The notes under the pieces are model-generated. The model saw nothing but the letters and a program-made list of their open reading frames with translations, ran no database searches and had not been told where the DNA came from. Of a stretch of 64,000 nt of DNA, positions 41,121 through 49,845 are shown piece after piece; position 1 is the stretch's first letter, and each line of letters opens with the position of its first letter. The position numbers and the translations under genes were made by a program. The stretch is from Terriglobia bacterium (lineage in GTDB: Bacteria; Acidobacteriota; Terriglobia; Acidiferrales; UBA7541), in the NCBI GenBank assembly GCA_023512135.1, contig JAIMAG010000007.1:1-64000 (forward strand). The letters are read 5' to 3'.

Positions 41121-42611
41121 CTACCAGCGTGTGCGAACACGATAGCGCAGTACCGTTGTGCCCTGCCGCTCGACCGGCACCTGGAACTGCGCGGCCCAGG
41201 CAGCGGTTCTGCGGGCCTCGTGGGTGGACTTCAGGATGGTCCAGTCGCCCCCGATCGGCTCGTTCACTTCCACCACGATGGCCCGCTCCTTCTGATTCCG
41301 CAGGGTGATTTCAAACTCCATTTCCGCCACGCGGTCACTGATGCGGGCGTAATCGGTCTGTTTGCGCTCGCAGACGACGTCAAAGGCGTTGCCAACGTGG
41401 AGCGTGACGGCTTCATTGCGGGGTGTGTGGCGGATGCGATCTTCTCCGAGGAACTGCAAACTGCCGTCGGAATCGGCCTGGTAGACGCGCACTACGCCGG
41501 CCGGCAGCGGGTTGCCGAGACCGGATGCCGGGTCATTGCGAAAGCGATAGCGCACCTGCACGGCATCGCGGATCGGTTCGCCGGGCTGCTGTGGATTGCG
41601 GTAGTAGAGCGATTGCCCTTCCACGACGAAAAATTTCTCCACTGGCACGCTGGGAGCCGTCAGCAGGCTGATCTGCCGGGTTTCCTGATTGCGCAGCGAG
41701 ACGCGGCGGGCCAGGGTATAGAGGTGGTATTCAGAGAAAGTTTCGCGGGCAAACTGCGGTGCGGCCGCAGCCCGTTCCATCATCACGCGAGCTTCAGCCG
41801 GTTCGCGCGAGTACACATCCAGGACGCGATGGACCTCGCCGGCCACCAGCCGCAGCCGCGCATTCGAATACGAGAGGCCGCTGTTGTTGGACAGGGTGAC
41901 CCAGCCCTCCAGCGCAGCCGTGCGCTCATCCCGTTCGACAGCGAGCACATAGTCGGCGCTCCAGGAAAGATTGCCCGCCAGATAGGAAACTTCCAGGCGG
42001 TGTCGAGCCGGCCCGCTGTTTTCCAGCTTCCAGACCAGCGTGGGCCGGCTGTAGAGGTCTGCGGGGAGCTCCGGGAAGCGGTAGTGGTCGGCCTGCAGGC
42101 CGGTGACAATTTCATTTCCGATTTTCCACACCGGGCCGTTGTGGTAGGCCAGCAGCGTGGCTTTGATTTCTTCCTGCCGCGTGGTGCCGTCTTGCTGGCG
42201 CAGACGCACCAATGTAATTTCACGGCCCACATATTTCTGGAACAGCTTCTGAGGCTCGAGCAACGCGTATTCGTAGTTCTGCTCGAGGACAGCGAGACGA
42301 GCCGGCGCGGTCAGCGAACGGAGCAGAACCGTGGCCGGGTTCACCGAAGCGGCCACGTCCAGAAAATGCAGGTCGGCTTCGCCGGCGGGGAGCGGCACCT
42401 CGCGCACTTCGCGCACCAGGGCCAAGTTGGAATTGTAGACAGTGAGGGCCAGGTCTACTCGATCGTTCGCCGTCGTGGTGGCGTCCGGAGCGGCCCCGGC
42501 GCCGGTGGCCTGCCTATCCTCGGCCCGAATCCGGTCGTGAGCCAACGGAAGTGAAAGCAGAACGGCCAGACAAAAAACCATACCGGCAAGACTAGCAGTG
42601 TGGCTTCGCAT
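41121..42611 (-). CDS. Secreted DUF4139 domain protein
   Basis: 496 residues. Signal peptide SLAGMVFCLAVLLSLPLA is followed by an extended beta protein with the DUF4139 motif region (LVWKLENSGPARHRLEVSYL and NLSWSADYVLAV). There are no catalytic motifs. The start is ATG 42609-42611, with AAGGAG 9 nt upstream, preferred over ATG 42620 which directly abuts the AAGGAG. It is the next minus-strand gene after the anti-sigma factor at 42735, across a 123-nt gap. Confidence 0.82.
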   Translation of the reverse strand: MRSHTASLAGMVFCLAVLLSLPLAHDRIRAEDRQATGAGAAPDATTTANDRVDLALTVYNSNLALVREVREVPLPAGEADLHFLDVAASVNPATVLLRSLTAPARLAVLEQNYEYALLEPQKLFQKYVGREITLVRLRQQDGTTRQEEIKATLLAYHNGPVWKIGNEIVTGLQADHYRFPELPADLYSRPTLVWKLENSGPARHRLEVSYLAGNLSWSADYVLAVERDERTAALEGWVTLSNNSGLSYSNARLRLVAGEVHRVLDVYSREPAEARVMMERAAAAPQFARETFSEYHLYTLARRVSLRNQETRQISLLTAPSVPVEKFFVVEGQSLYYRNPQQPGEPIRDAVQVRYRFRNDPASGLGNPLPAGVVRVYQADSDGSLQFLGEDRIRHTPRNEAVTLHVGNAFDVVCERKQTDYARISDRVAEMEFEITLRNQKERAIVVEVNEPIGGDWTILKSTHEARRTAAWAAQFQVPVERQGTTVLRYRVRTRW

Positions 42612-42734
42612 AGATTTCATCTCCTTCCCGTCATCTTTCCGTTCCAACCTTAGAACGAAGCCGGAGAAGTTTCTTGCAGGGGATTGTGGCAGGTTCGGAC
42701 GCGAGAGCGAAGGAACGGTTCGTTCGGCTTGCGG

Positions 42735-43952
42735 TCAGCGAGGCTCCGTTGGGCGCACCACCTGCTCCCAGGAGTATCCGCCATCCTGAGTGGCAAACGT
42801 GAGGCCGTTGGCGGCGAAAACAAACGCAACGCGGTCGTCACGCGCGAGAACTCGCACCAGATCGGCCCGGGCGGGAAAGTTCAGCTTCTGCCAGGTGCGC
42901 GCATCGGTGGTGCGCAGCACGGTGCCGTCGCGGCCCACCACCCAGCAGATCGAATCCGAGGGAGCGTGCGCCGCGAGCAGGTCGACCGAAACTTCACTGC
43001 GCTGAAGCTCCCAGCTCTGTCCGCCGTCGCGGGAGAATTCGATGCGCCCTCGTGAACCCACACGCCAGCGAGTCCGCGAATCAGGAGAGACAGCTAGAAA
43101 CGGCGCAAGCGGCCCGGCTGGTGAAGAGAGAGAAAAGTGCCCGGCCGTGGCAACAGTCTCCGGGGTTGCAGAGGACGGCTCTGCGACACGTACCGGAGGC
43201 GCAATGGCTGCGAAGTCAGGCGCCGAAGACGCAACCGTGATGCGCTGCTCGCTGCTCAGGATCTGCACTCTGTCCGCAGGCGCCTCGCGGGCCATCAGCG
43301 CTTGTGAAGCTGAGCCTTCCATCGTTTTCTCCGCTGCAGCCACATCGTCTGTCGAAACACTCCGCCTGGCAGCAGCTGGCGCTGAGGCGGCCACGCTGAC
43401 CTCGGTCTGCTGGTGAGCTGCCGGAGAAGGTGCCGAGGACTGGACTGACCGAGCTGCTCGGGCGGGCGGGAGAGATCGACCCGACGCTTGCTCAGACGCG
43501 GACGATTCGGGAACTGCCTCGGCAGTGAGCGCAGAGGCATCGGAGAGTACAGGAACCGTCTCAGCAGGCGTAACCGGCACGGGAATGGGCGGCGACGGCA
43601 CCGAGCGCAGCACGACCCACAGCAGCACCGCAGAAACAGCGATACCAGCCGGAACCAGCCCATGCCAGCGCCGTGCTGGGCCTGCACGCGGAACTGCAGA
43701 GCCGAGCTGTTCGGCGGCCTCGCGGCAATCGGCGCGCGCCATCGCCGCGAGCACGGCCTGGCAACGCCCGCAGCCGACCAAGTGCGTTTCCAGCCGAGCC
43801 AGCTCGCCCGCATCTGCCGAGCGGTCGAAATAGACCGCCAACAGTTCCGCCGAAGGGCAGGGCGACTCAGGATTTTCCGGTATGGCCGCAGGCCTTGACC
43901 GACGAGCCAGAGAACGCAGCAGCGAATCCAGCCGGTCGCTCCGGTGTTTCAT
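42735..43952 (-). CDS. Anti-sigma factor with BNR/Ycf48-like C-terminus
   Basis: 405 residues. N-terminal zinc-finger H-x3-C-x2-C (THLVGCGRC, ~57-64), one membrane segment (GLVPAGIAVSAVLLWVVL, ~97-117), a Pro/Ser/Ala-rich periplasmic linker, and a C-terminal beta region with sialidase/Ycf48-like repeats (FSRDGGQSWEL, GTVLRTTDARTWQKL, ATQDGGYSWEQVV). Its start overlaps the sigma-factor stop as ATGA. The linker plus beta-propeller-like repeats look like an extracytoplasmic sensing module. Confidence 0.82.
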   Translation of the reverse strand: MKHRSDRLDSLLRSLARRSRPAAIPENPESPCPSAELLAVYFDRSADAGELARLETHLVGCGRCQAVLAAMARADCREAAEQLGSAVPRAGPARRWHGLVPAGIAVSAVLLWVVLRSVPSPPIPVPVTPAETVPVLSDASALTAEAVPESSASEQASGRSLPPARAARSVQSSAPSPAAHQQTEVSVAASAPAAARRSVSTDDVAAAEKTMEGSASQALMAREAPADRVQILSSEQRITVASSAPDFAAIAPPVRVAEPSSATPETVATAGHFSLSSPAGPLAPFLAVSPDSRTRWRVGSRGRIEFSRDGGQSWELQRSEVSVDLLAAHAPSDSICWVVGRDGTVLRTTDARTWQKLNFPARADLVRVLARDDRVAFVFAANGLTFATQDGGYSWEQVVRPTEPR

Positions 43953-45175
43953 GTCCGGCTCCTGAGCATAGAACGAAGCGGTGCGAATTTCTTGCGCCCC
44001 GACTCCGACGAACGGGATGCGAGCTCGGCCTCCGCAGTAGGAACAGCCAGCAAAGCTGCCAGATCGAACGAGCCGTCTTGCAGTGCGTACTCCAGGCAGA
44101 GCTGCACCTGTTGCTCACACAACTGCTTTCGCCGCAACCAACCGAGTGGTGCCGAGCCGGAACGGGCGGCGAATTCCCGGGAAAAAGAATTCTCCACGGC
44201 TGTGCGGATTTGCCGCCGCACCCGCTCGAGACGACGGCTGACGGTGGCTTCGTGCTCGGCCAGCAGGCGGCCGATTTCGGCCAGGGTCAGCTCGTGGAGA
44301 TAGTAATAGGCCAGGCAGAGCCGGTCGCGCGGCGTGAGCGAAGCCAGTGCAGCGCGCAGTGCGCGCTCAAACCGGGCCACCAGCTCCACCCGGTCTGGCT
44401 CAGGGAGCTCGTCTGCCGCCGGAGCCGCACTCGGCCACGATGCCGGCGGCCCGGTTTCGTCACGTTCGAGCGGCTGTGCACGGCGGGCGGCGCGCCACCA
44501 ATCCACGTACCGCTGGGCAAGCACTGCACGCAGCCAGGTGAGCAAGCTACTGCGGCCGTGGTAGTAATCGAGCAGGGGTCGTCGAACGGACGTGGAATCC
44601 CGAATGCCGTAGAGTTCTGCCCAGAGCGAATCAGCCAGCTCTTCGCCCTCGCAGGAATTCGCGCCGGCCATCGCCCGCGCTGCGCGCCGCAGCGCCGGCC
44701 GATAGCGTTCGAGGAAAAAATTCCACGCTGGTTCGTATCCTGCCGCGCAGGCAGCGACCAGCGCCAGGTCTTCGGCGTGGAGGCGCTGACAATGCTGCGC
44801 AACCAATCTGCGGGCAAGCTGTGCACGAGCAGCACCGCAAAAATGCCGGGCGAGCCCCTGACCGACCGCATTGCGCAACGCCGTGGCCAAAGCTCGTTCG
44901 ATTTCGCAATCACCCTCCGCCAGCCAGCCGGCCTTCCGGGCTCCTTGCAGGCCACGGCTGACGACCTCTTCGACCAGGTCAGCACAGGCCCTGAGAATTT
45001 CTGCGTGGGGTGCATCGGAGGTGTCCACTGCAGCGGGATGTCTGATGGTGTCTGCAGCCGTCGCCTGCGTCGCCGCTGCCTGAGGAGGAATTTGCACGGG
45101 TGGCTGCAAAGATGCGCGCATGCGGTTCAGCCGAAACCAGCGAGAAACGGTGCCAGTCGCAGAACGGGTGGCCAT
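43949..45175 (-). CDS. Divergent sigma-70 family factor with long N-terminal extension
   Basis: 408 residues from ATG 45175, about twice the size of an ECF sigma factor. Residues 1-160 show no known domain. Region 2 follows (FLERYRPALRRAARAMAGAN, DSLWAELYGI, LLTWLRAVLAQRYVDWWRAA), then region 4 (LTPRDRLCLAYYYLHELTLA, IGRLLAEHEATVSRRLERVR). A further tail (CEQQVQLCLEYALQDGSFDL) resembles sequences found after sigma regions in acidobacterial or myxobacterial factors. ATG 45121 is another possible start. Coupled (ATGA) to the anti-sigma gene. Confidence 0.8.
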   Translation of the reverse strand: MATRSATGTVSRWFRLNRMRASLQPPVQIPPQAAATQATAADTIRHPAAVDTSDAPHAEILRACADLVEEVVSRGLQGARKAGWLAEGDCEIERALATALRNAVGQGLARHFCGAARAQLARRLVAQHCQRLHAEDLALVAACAAGYEPAWNFFLERYRPALRRAARAMAGANSCEGEELADSLWAELYGIRDSTSVRRPLLDYYHGRSSLLTWLRAVLAQRYVDWWRAARRAQPLERDETGPPASWPSAAPAADELPEPDRVELVARFERALRAALASLTPRDRLCLAYYYLHELTLAEIGRLLAEHEATVSRRLERVRRQIRTAVENSFSREFAARSGSAPLGWLRRKQLCEQQVQLCLEYALQDGSFDLAALLAVPTAEAELASRSSESGRKKFAPLRSMLRSRT

Positions 45176-45540
45176 ATCCAGTGGACGGCAAGGTCCGGCC
45201 ACTGAATACACAGAGGCAGACGGACGGACAAAAGTTGTCCGGCGAGCGGGCTTTCATGCCCGATGACATACGGGGAACCAATGCGCCGCCAGCGCGCCGC
45301 CGCGCGAGCAGCAGATTTCGTTAGCCGCGTGGGGCGACTTTTGGTATAAGATGGCAGCCTTCGCCGCGCAATGGCGTGGCCAGGGCAACACACCCGAGCC
45401 ACGGCGGACAACCGAAGATGGTCTGCCAATCACGGTTACGCACGCTCAGCAAATCGCAACGAAAAATGTGGAAGGAGTGGGCGCGTGGTGTCGGGCCCGG
45501 GCTTTCGCGGGCACCACAGCACAACTCAGGAGGTCGCTGA
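45176..45540. other. Intergenic region before the molybdenum hydroxylase operon
   Basis: 365 nt between divergent genes. It contains the extended -10 promoter at 45342-45350, a transcribed leader of about 180 nt, and the RBS AGGAGG at 45528-45533 before the ATG at 45541. No convincing gene or RNA structure was recognised in the rest. Confidence 0.5.
45342..45350 (+). promoter_or_regulatory. Extended -10 promoter of the molybdenum hydroxylase operon
   Basis: TG (45342-45343), one nucleotide, then TATAAG (45345-45350); no good -35. The same TG-n-TATAAG form is seen upstream of recG. Confidence 0.5.
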
Positions 45541-46188
45541 ATGGCCGAGCAACCGAAACGGGAGAAAACTCCGCGCGGGGGCGGAAATGGGCTTTCGCGC
45601 CGTGATTTTCTGAAAGGGACCGGCGCGGCGGTCTCTGCCGGCGTGCTGGTGACGGAAGACCTGCTGCGGGCGCAGACGCAGCGAACGAGTCCGGTGGTTG
45701 GCCCCGGGCCGGTGCCCGTCACGCTGCGCATCAACGGGCAGCCGCGGCAACTGACGGTCGAGCCGCGAACCACACTGCTCGATGCGCTGCGCAACCATCT
45801 GGATCTGACCGGCGCGAAAAAGGTATGTGACCGCGGAACCTGCGGGGCCTGCACAGTGCTTCTGGACGGGCGGGCAATCTATGCCTGCACCATGCTGGCG
45901 ATCGACGCGGCCCGCGGACAGGAGATCACTACGATCGAAGGGTTGGCACCGCAGGAGCAGTTGCACCCGGTTTCCGCCGCGTTCGTCGAACACGACGCAC
46001 AGCAATGCGGCTTCTGCACGCCCGGATTCGTGATGGCAGCGGTAGCCTACCTGCGGGAGAACCCGAATCCCACCTACGAACAAGTGACCCACGCGCTCGG
46101 CGGGAATCTGTGCCGATGTGGAACGTATATGGGCGTCCGCCACGCTGTGGTGGAGGCCGCCCTGCGCGGGAAAGGAGGTCGTAGCTGA
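45541..46188 (+). CDS. Molybdenum hydroxylase [2Fe-2S] subunit, Tat-exported (YagT/PaoA-like)
   Basis: 215 residues. A twin-arginine signal (GLSRRDFLKGTGAAVSAGV) is followed by the plant-type [2Fe-2S] motif (CDRGTCGACTVLLDG, with the last Cys in YACTML) and the C-terminal second cluster motif (QCGFCTPGFVMAAVAYL, LCRCGTYMG). It is the electron-transfer subunit of a periplasmic xanthine-dehydrogenase-family enzyme. RBS AGGAGG 7 nt before the ATG. Stop overlaps the next start (TGATG). Confidence 0.92.
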   Translation: MAEQPKREKTPRGGGNGLSRRDFLKGTGAAVSAGVLVTEDLLRAQTQRTSPVVGPGPVPVTLRINGQPRQLTVEPRTTLLDALRNHLDLTGAKKVCDRGTCGACTVLLDGRAIYACTMLAIDAARGQEITTIEGLAPQEQLHPVSAAFVEHDAQQCGFCTPGFVMAAVAYLRENPNPTYEQVTHALGGNLCRCGTYMGVRHAVVEAALRGKGGRS

Positions 46189-48377
46189 TGGCGGAAACAC
46201 CGAAGCCCCCTGCACAGGCAACGATCGAGTGGCCGCCGGCCGGACGCCGTCGGTTGATCGGACAGCGGATTTCTCGACTGGACGGCCCGGCCAAGGCGTC
46301 CGGGCGCGCGAAATACAGCTACGACGTCAACCGGCCCGGGATGCTGCACGCCAAGCTGGTGTTTTCGACCCAAGCACGCGCCCGCATCACGGCGATCGAT
46401 ACCTCTGCCGCCGAAAAAATGCCGGGGGTCCGCGCCATTCACCTGATTCTGCAGCCCGGTGCGGAAGTGCGCTGGGTGGGTCAGGAGATTCTGGCACTGG
46501 CTGCCGACACCGAAGAACAAGCGCGTGACGCCGCCCGAGCCGTGAAGATCAGCTACGAACCGTTGCCACATCTGGTTGCTGATGTCCCGCCAGAACAGGC
46601 GGGAACGGAACGGGTGCAACAGCTCCGCGAGCAGACCGAAGGGGATCCGGATGCCGGCTTGCAGCAGGCCGACGTGATCTTCGAAGGGGAGTACGGCTGC
46701 GCCGTGATTACCCACTGCTGTTTGGAGGCTCACGGACAGGTGGCGGAATGGAACGAAGACAACCTGACCGTCTGGGCCTCTACGCAGAACGTCAGCGGAC
46801 TGGCTCCGCAATTCGCCCAGGGACTGCAGGCTGCGGGCATCCCGGTGCAGGCCTCGCAGGTGCGCGTGCTGACTCCGGTGATGGGCGGCGGATTCGGGAG
46901 CAAGTTTGCCGCAGATACCTGGGGAGTGGCCTGCGCCGCGCTGGCGCGCAAGGCCGGCCGGCCCGTTAAACTAATGCTCGAGCGCGACCACGAACTGCTG
47001 GCCGCCGGAAGCCGTCCTTCGATGTATGCCCGGGTGCGCGTGGGGGCGAAACGCGACGGCACCCTGACGGTGTGGCACTCTGAATCCTGGGGGACGGGTG
47101 GGCCCTCAGCGGCGGGCACGCCGAATCTCCCCTACGTGATCGGCGCCGGGAGAAATCCGGTGCTGCCGAAGCGCTCCCGGCACACTGCGGTGTTCACCGA
47201 CATCGGTCCGGCCCGGGCCTGGCGCGCGCCAAACCACCCGCAGATGTGCCTGATTACGATGTGCGCGCTGGATGACCTGGCCGCGAAACTCCAGATGGAT
47301 CCGCTCGATTTCTTCTTGAAGAATCTCCAGTACACCGAGCGGCCCGAAGTGTATCGCGAGGAACTGCTCAAAGCCGCGGACTTGATCGGCTGGCGGGAGA
47401 AATGGCGCCCGCGCGAAGAAGCACTGCGAGCAAAAGGACCCGTGAAGCGTGGCCTGGGGCTTTCGCTGCATACCTGGGGTGGACGCGGCCACAACAGCAC
47501 CTGCCAGGTGACCATCCATCCTGACGGGTCGGTGGAAGTCGCCATAGGCAGTCAGGACCTGGGCACCGGAACCCGAACCGTGATCGGCATCGTAGCCGCA
47601 GAAACGCTGGGGCTGCCGTTGGAAGCAGTTACGGTCAAAATCGGCAGCAACGAATACCCGCCTTCGGGCGCTTCGGGCGGTTCGACCACGGTCGGCGGGG
47701 TGAGCAGTTCGACGCGTGATGCGGCAACCAATGCGCTCAATCAACTGCTGGCGAAGGTCGCCCCGGCGCTGGGCGTGCCCGCCGAACAGCTGGAAGCGCG
47801 CGAAGGACGCATCCAGGTCAAAGACGATCCATCCCGGAACCTGTCGTGGAAACAAGCCTGTGCGCGTCTGGGTACGACACCCATCACAGCCAGCGGCCAG
47901 ACCCAGGCGAGCCTGATTTCCAGCGGGGTTGGTGGCGTACAGATGGCCGAGGTCGCCGTGGATGTGGAGACGGGGATTGTGCGTGTGGAGAAAATGGTTG
48001 CCGTGCAGGACTGCGGGTTGATCATCGATCTGAAGACCGCCGAAAGCCAGTGCTACGGGGCCATGATCATGGGCATCTGCTACGCGCTCTATGAAGAAAA
48101 AATCATGGATCAGCTCACCGGGCACTGTCTGAATCCGGACATGGAATTCTACAAGCTGGCCGGCATCGGCGATATCGGCGAGCTGGTCGTCCACATGATG
48201 ACCGGGCCCAGGTACGAGGAACGCGGGGTGATCGGGTTGGGTGAGCCACCGGTCATTTCGCCGGGTGCGGCCATCTCCAATGCGGTGGCCAACGCCATCG
48301 GCGTGCGCGTGCCCTACCTGCCGCTGACGCCAGATCGCGTGCTGGCCGCCCTGGAGGCGAAAGGAGGCGCCGTCTGA
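46188..48377 (+). CDS. Molybdenum hydroxylase large subunit (molybdopterin-binding, YagR/PaoC-like)
   Basis: 729 residues. Moco-binding features include VMGGGFGSKFAADTWGVACA and GGSTTVGGVSSSTRDA. The catalytic Glu lies in VIGLGEPPVISPG near the C-terminus. It begins with an IGQRISRLDGPAKASGRAKY segment typical of the family. The likely substrate is an aldehyde or purine; the sequence does not say which. It is exported by complex formation with the Tat-tagged small subunit. Confidence 0.92.
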   Translation: MAETPKPPAQATIEWPPAGRRRLIGQRISRLDGPAKASGRAKYSYDVNRPGMLHAKLVFSTQARARITAIDTSAAEKMPGVRAIHLILQPGAEVRWVGQEILALAADTEEQARDAARAVKISYEPLPHLVADVPPEQAGTERVQQLREQTEGDPDAGLQQADVIFEGEYGCAVITHCCLEAHGQVAEWNEDNLTVWASTQNVSGLAPQFAQGLQAAGIPVQASQVRVLTPVMGGGFGSKFAADTWGVACAALARKAGRPVKLMLERDHELLAAGSRPSMYARVRVGAKRDGTLTVWHSESWGTGGPSAAGTPNLPYVIGAGRNPVLPKRSRHTAVFTDIGPARAWRAPNHPQMCLITMCALDDLAAKLQMDPLDFFLKNLQYTERPEVYREELLKAADLIGWREKWRPREEALRAKGPVKRGLGLSLHTWGGRGHNSTCQVTIHPDGSVEVAIGSQDLGTGTRTVIGIVAAETLGLPLEAVTVKIGSNEYPPSGASGGSTTVGGVSSSTRDAATNALNQLLAKVAPALGVPAEQLEAREGRIQVKDDPSRNLSWKQACARLGTTPITASGQTQASLISSGVGGVQMAEVAVDVETGIVRVEKMVAVQDCGLIIDLKTAESQCYGAMIMGICYALYEEKIMDQLTGHCLNPDMEFYKLAGIGDIGELVVHMMTGPRYEERGVIGLGEPPVISPGAAISNAVANAIGVRVPYLPLTPDRVLAALEAKGGAV

Positions 48378-49363
48378 TGCAAGCCTTCGAATACGCCGAA
48401 CCGAAAACCTTGAAGGAAGCGCTGGGGCTGCTCAGTTCGCGCTGGGGGGAAACGGAAATCCTTGCCGGCGGCACCGACCTGCTGAGCCTGATGAAGAACT
48501 ACGTGGCCACGCCCAGGCGGGTGGTGAATCTGAAGAGCATCGCCGAGCTGCGGGGTGTGGCCGAAACTTCCGAGGGCCTGCGCATTGGCGCTCTGACCAC
48601 CGTGCAGGAGCTGCTGGAAGACCGTCGCCTGGCGCGTTTCCCGGCGCTGACCGCCGCCGCGCAGGGCATCACCAGTCCGCAGATTCGGAACATGGGCACC
48701 ATCGGCGGCGACCTGTGTCAGCGGCCGCGGTGCTGGTACTTCCGCAACGGCTTTGGCCTGCTGGCACGCGACGCGCAGGGGCGCGCCCTAGTGCCGGAAG
48801 GCGACAATCGTTACCACGCCATCCTGGGCAACGACGGGCCGGCCTATTTTGTGAGCGCTTCGAGCTTCGGCCCGCCGCTGATTGCGCTGGGCGCACGGGT
48901 GCGCATTGCCGGACCCAACGGAACCCGGGAGATGCCGCTGTCCGAATTTTTCGTGATACCCAAAAATGAAGGAGAGCGAGAAATCGCCCTGCACCCGAAC
49001 GAAATTCTGACGGATGTGTTTCTGCCGGCTGCCGCCAGCGAGCTGCGCAATGCTACCTACGAAGTACGCCAGCGCGAATTTCTCGACTGGCCCCTAGCCA
49101 CAGCATCGGTGGCGCTCGAGCTCCGCGAGGGAACAGTGCGGCGCGCCAGCATCGTGCTCGGGCACGTGGCACCGATCCCCTGGCAGGCCGGCGCTGCGGC
49201 TGCTCTGCTGGACGGAAAGGCCTTGACCGAAGACCTCGCTGACCAGGCCGGTGAACAGGCCGTGGCCGCCGCCAAACCGCTCAGCAAGAACCGATACAAG
49301 GTGCAACTGGCGCGCGTGGCCGTCAAACGCGCGTTGCTGGCCGCCGCACAGGGAGGTGCCTAG
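48377..49363 (+). CDS. Molybdenum hydroxylase FAD-binding subunit (YagS/PaoB-like)
   Basis: 328 residues. CO-dehydrogenase-medium-subunit-like FAD domain: EILAGGTDLLSLMKNYVATP and IRNMGTIGGDLCQRPRCWYFR. The Arg/Cys/Trp/Tyr/Phe segment after GGDL is typical of subunits with an extra [4Fe-4S] insertion. C114 and C119 are present, but the usual further cysteines in the insertion are absent (the stretch runs GFGLLARDAQGRALVPEGDN with none). The cluster is probably lost. Start overlaps the previous stop (TGATG). Confidence 0.88.
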   Translation: MQAFEYAEPKTLKEALGLLSSRWGETEILAGGTDLLSLMKNYVATPRRVVNLKSIAELRGVAETSEGLRIGALTTVQELLEDRRLARFPALTAAAQGITSPQIRNMGTIGGDLCQRPRCWYFRNGFGLLARDAQGRALVPEGDNRYHAILGNDGPAYFVSASSFGPPLIALGARVRIAGPNGTREMPLSEFFVIPKNEGEREIALHPNEILTDVFLPAAASELRNATYEVRQREFLDWPLATASVALELREGTVRRASIVLGHVAPIPWQAGAAAALLDGKALTEDLADQAGEQAVAAAKPLSKNRYKVQLARVAVKRALLAAAQGGA

Positions 49364-49365
49364 CC

Positions 49366-49575
49366 ATGCCGAATCTCCAGGTGCTGATCGAACGAGGCGA
49401 AGTCTGCTGCTGCCTGCGCGAAAAGGCCCTCTTTTACCAGACCGACGAAGAAACTCCGGGCGCTCCAGAAGGCCCTTTCTGGTGCGGACAGACACAATCG
49501 ATCGTTGGGCCAGACGGGGAGCTTGTCGCAGCGGAACGCTGCCGTCCGGGCCGGCCGTGCTGCGAAGTGATTTAG
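49366..49575 (+). CDS. Small cysteine-rich protein at the end of the hydroxylase operon
   Basis: 69 residues with seven cysteines: VCCCLREKA near residues 13-16, FWCGQTQ near 39-40 and RCRPGRPCCEVI at the C-terminus. It follows the FAD subunit by 2 nt and has the RBS AGGGAGGTGCC, so it is very likely translated with the operon. Family not recognised. The paired cysteines suggest metal binding or a metal/sulfur accessory role. Confidence 0.6.
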   Translation: MPNLQVLIERGEVCCCLREKALFYQTDEETPGAPEGPFWCGQTQSIVGPDGELVAAERCRPGRPCCEVI

Positions 49576-49606
49576 AATCAGATTGTTCGAAGGAACCCGC
49601 GTTTCC

Positions 49607-49636
49607 CTGACGAGTATCTAGCCGCTGTGTTATAAT
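49607..49636 (+). promoter_or_regulatory. Sigma-70 promoter with extended -10
   Basis: -35 CTGACG (49607-49612), 18-bp spacer, -10 TATAAT (49631-49636) preceded by TG at 49628-49629. The TATAAT is perfect. It drives the gene at 49846 through a leader of about 200 nt. Confidence 0.7.
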
Positions 49637-49641
49637 TAAAA

Positions 49642-49845
49642 AAGGCCACGAGCGAATTCCACGGGAAGGCCGAGTCTGCGCATCCTGGCCGGTAGGTGGG
49701 CCGCCCGCGTAGGAGCTGCCAGAAGCCCGACGGAACACCCCAGGCTAAATGGAACCCAGCCAACAAATTGTCTGAAGGGCATCTCGACGCAGACACGATC
49801 GGCGCACGGTCTGGCCGTTGTCAGAAGCAGCGGTAAGGAGGAACG
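49642..49845 (+). other. Long 5' leader of the 49846 gene, possibly structured
   Basis: About 200 nt from the predicted transcript start to the ATG. GTCTGCG near 49672 is complementary to CGCAGAC near 49790, which could close a long stem around a GC-rich core. An RBS (AAGGAGG, 49836-49842) ends it. I could not match it to a known riboswitch, 6S RNA, SRP RNA or RNase P signature, and I see no terminator or small ORF in it. Confidence 0.35.

Noticed and set aside
40599-42554. 651-codon plus-strand open frame over the lgt-like and DUF4139 genes
   Set aside because: Overlaps two well-supported genes and has no recognisable domain.
49642-49845. 6S RNA, SRP RNA or RNase P RNA
   Set aside because: The conserved motifs of these RNAs are not present and there is no terminator before the downstream gene.
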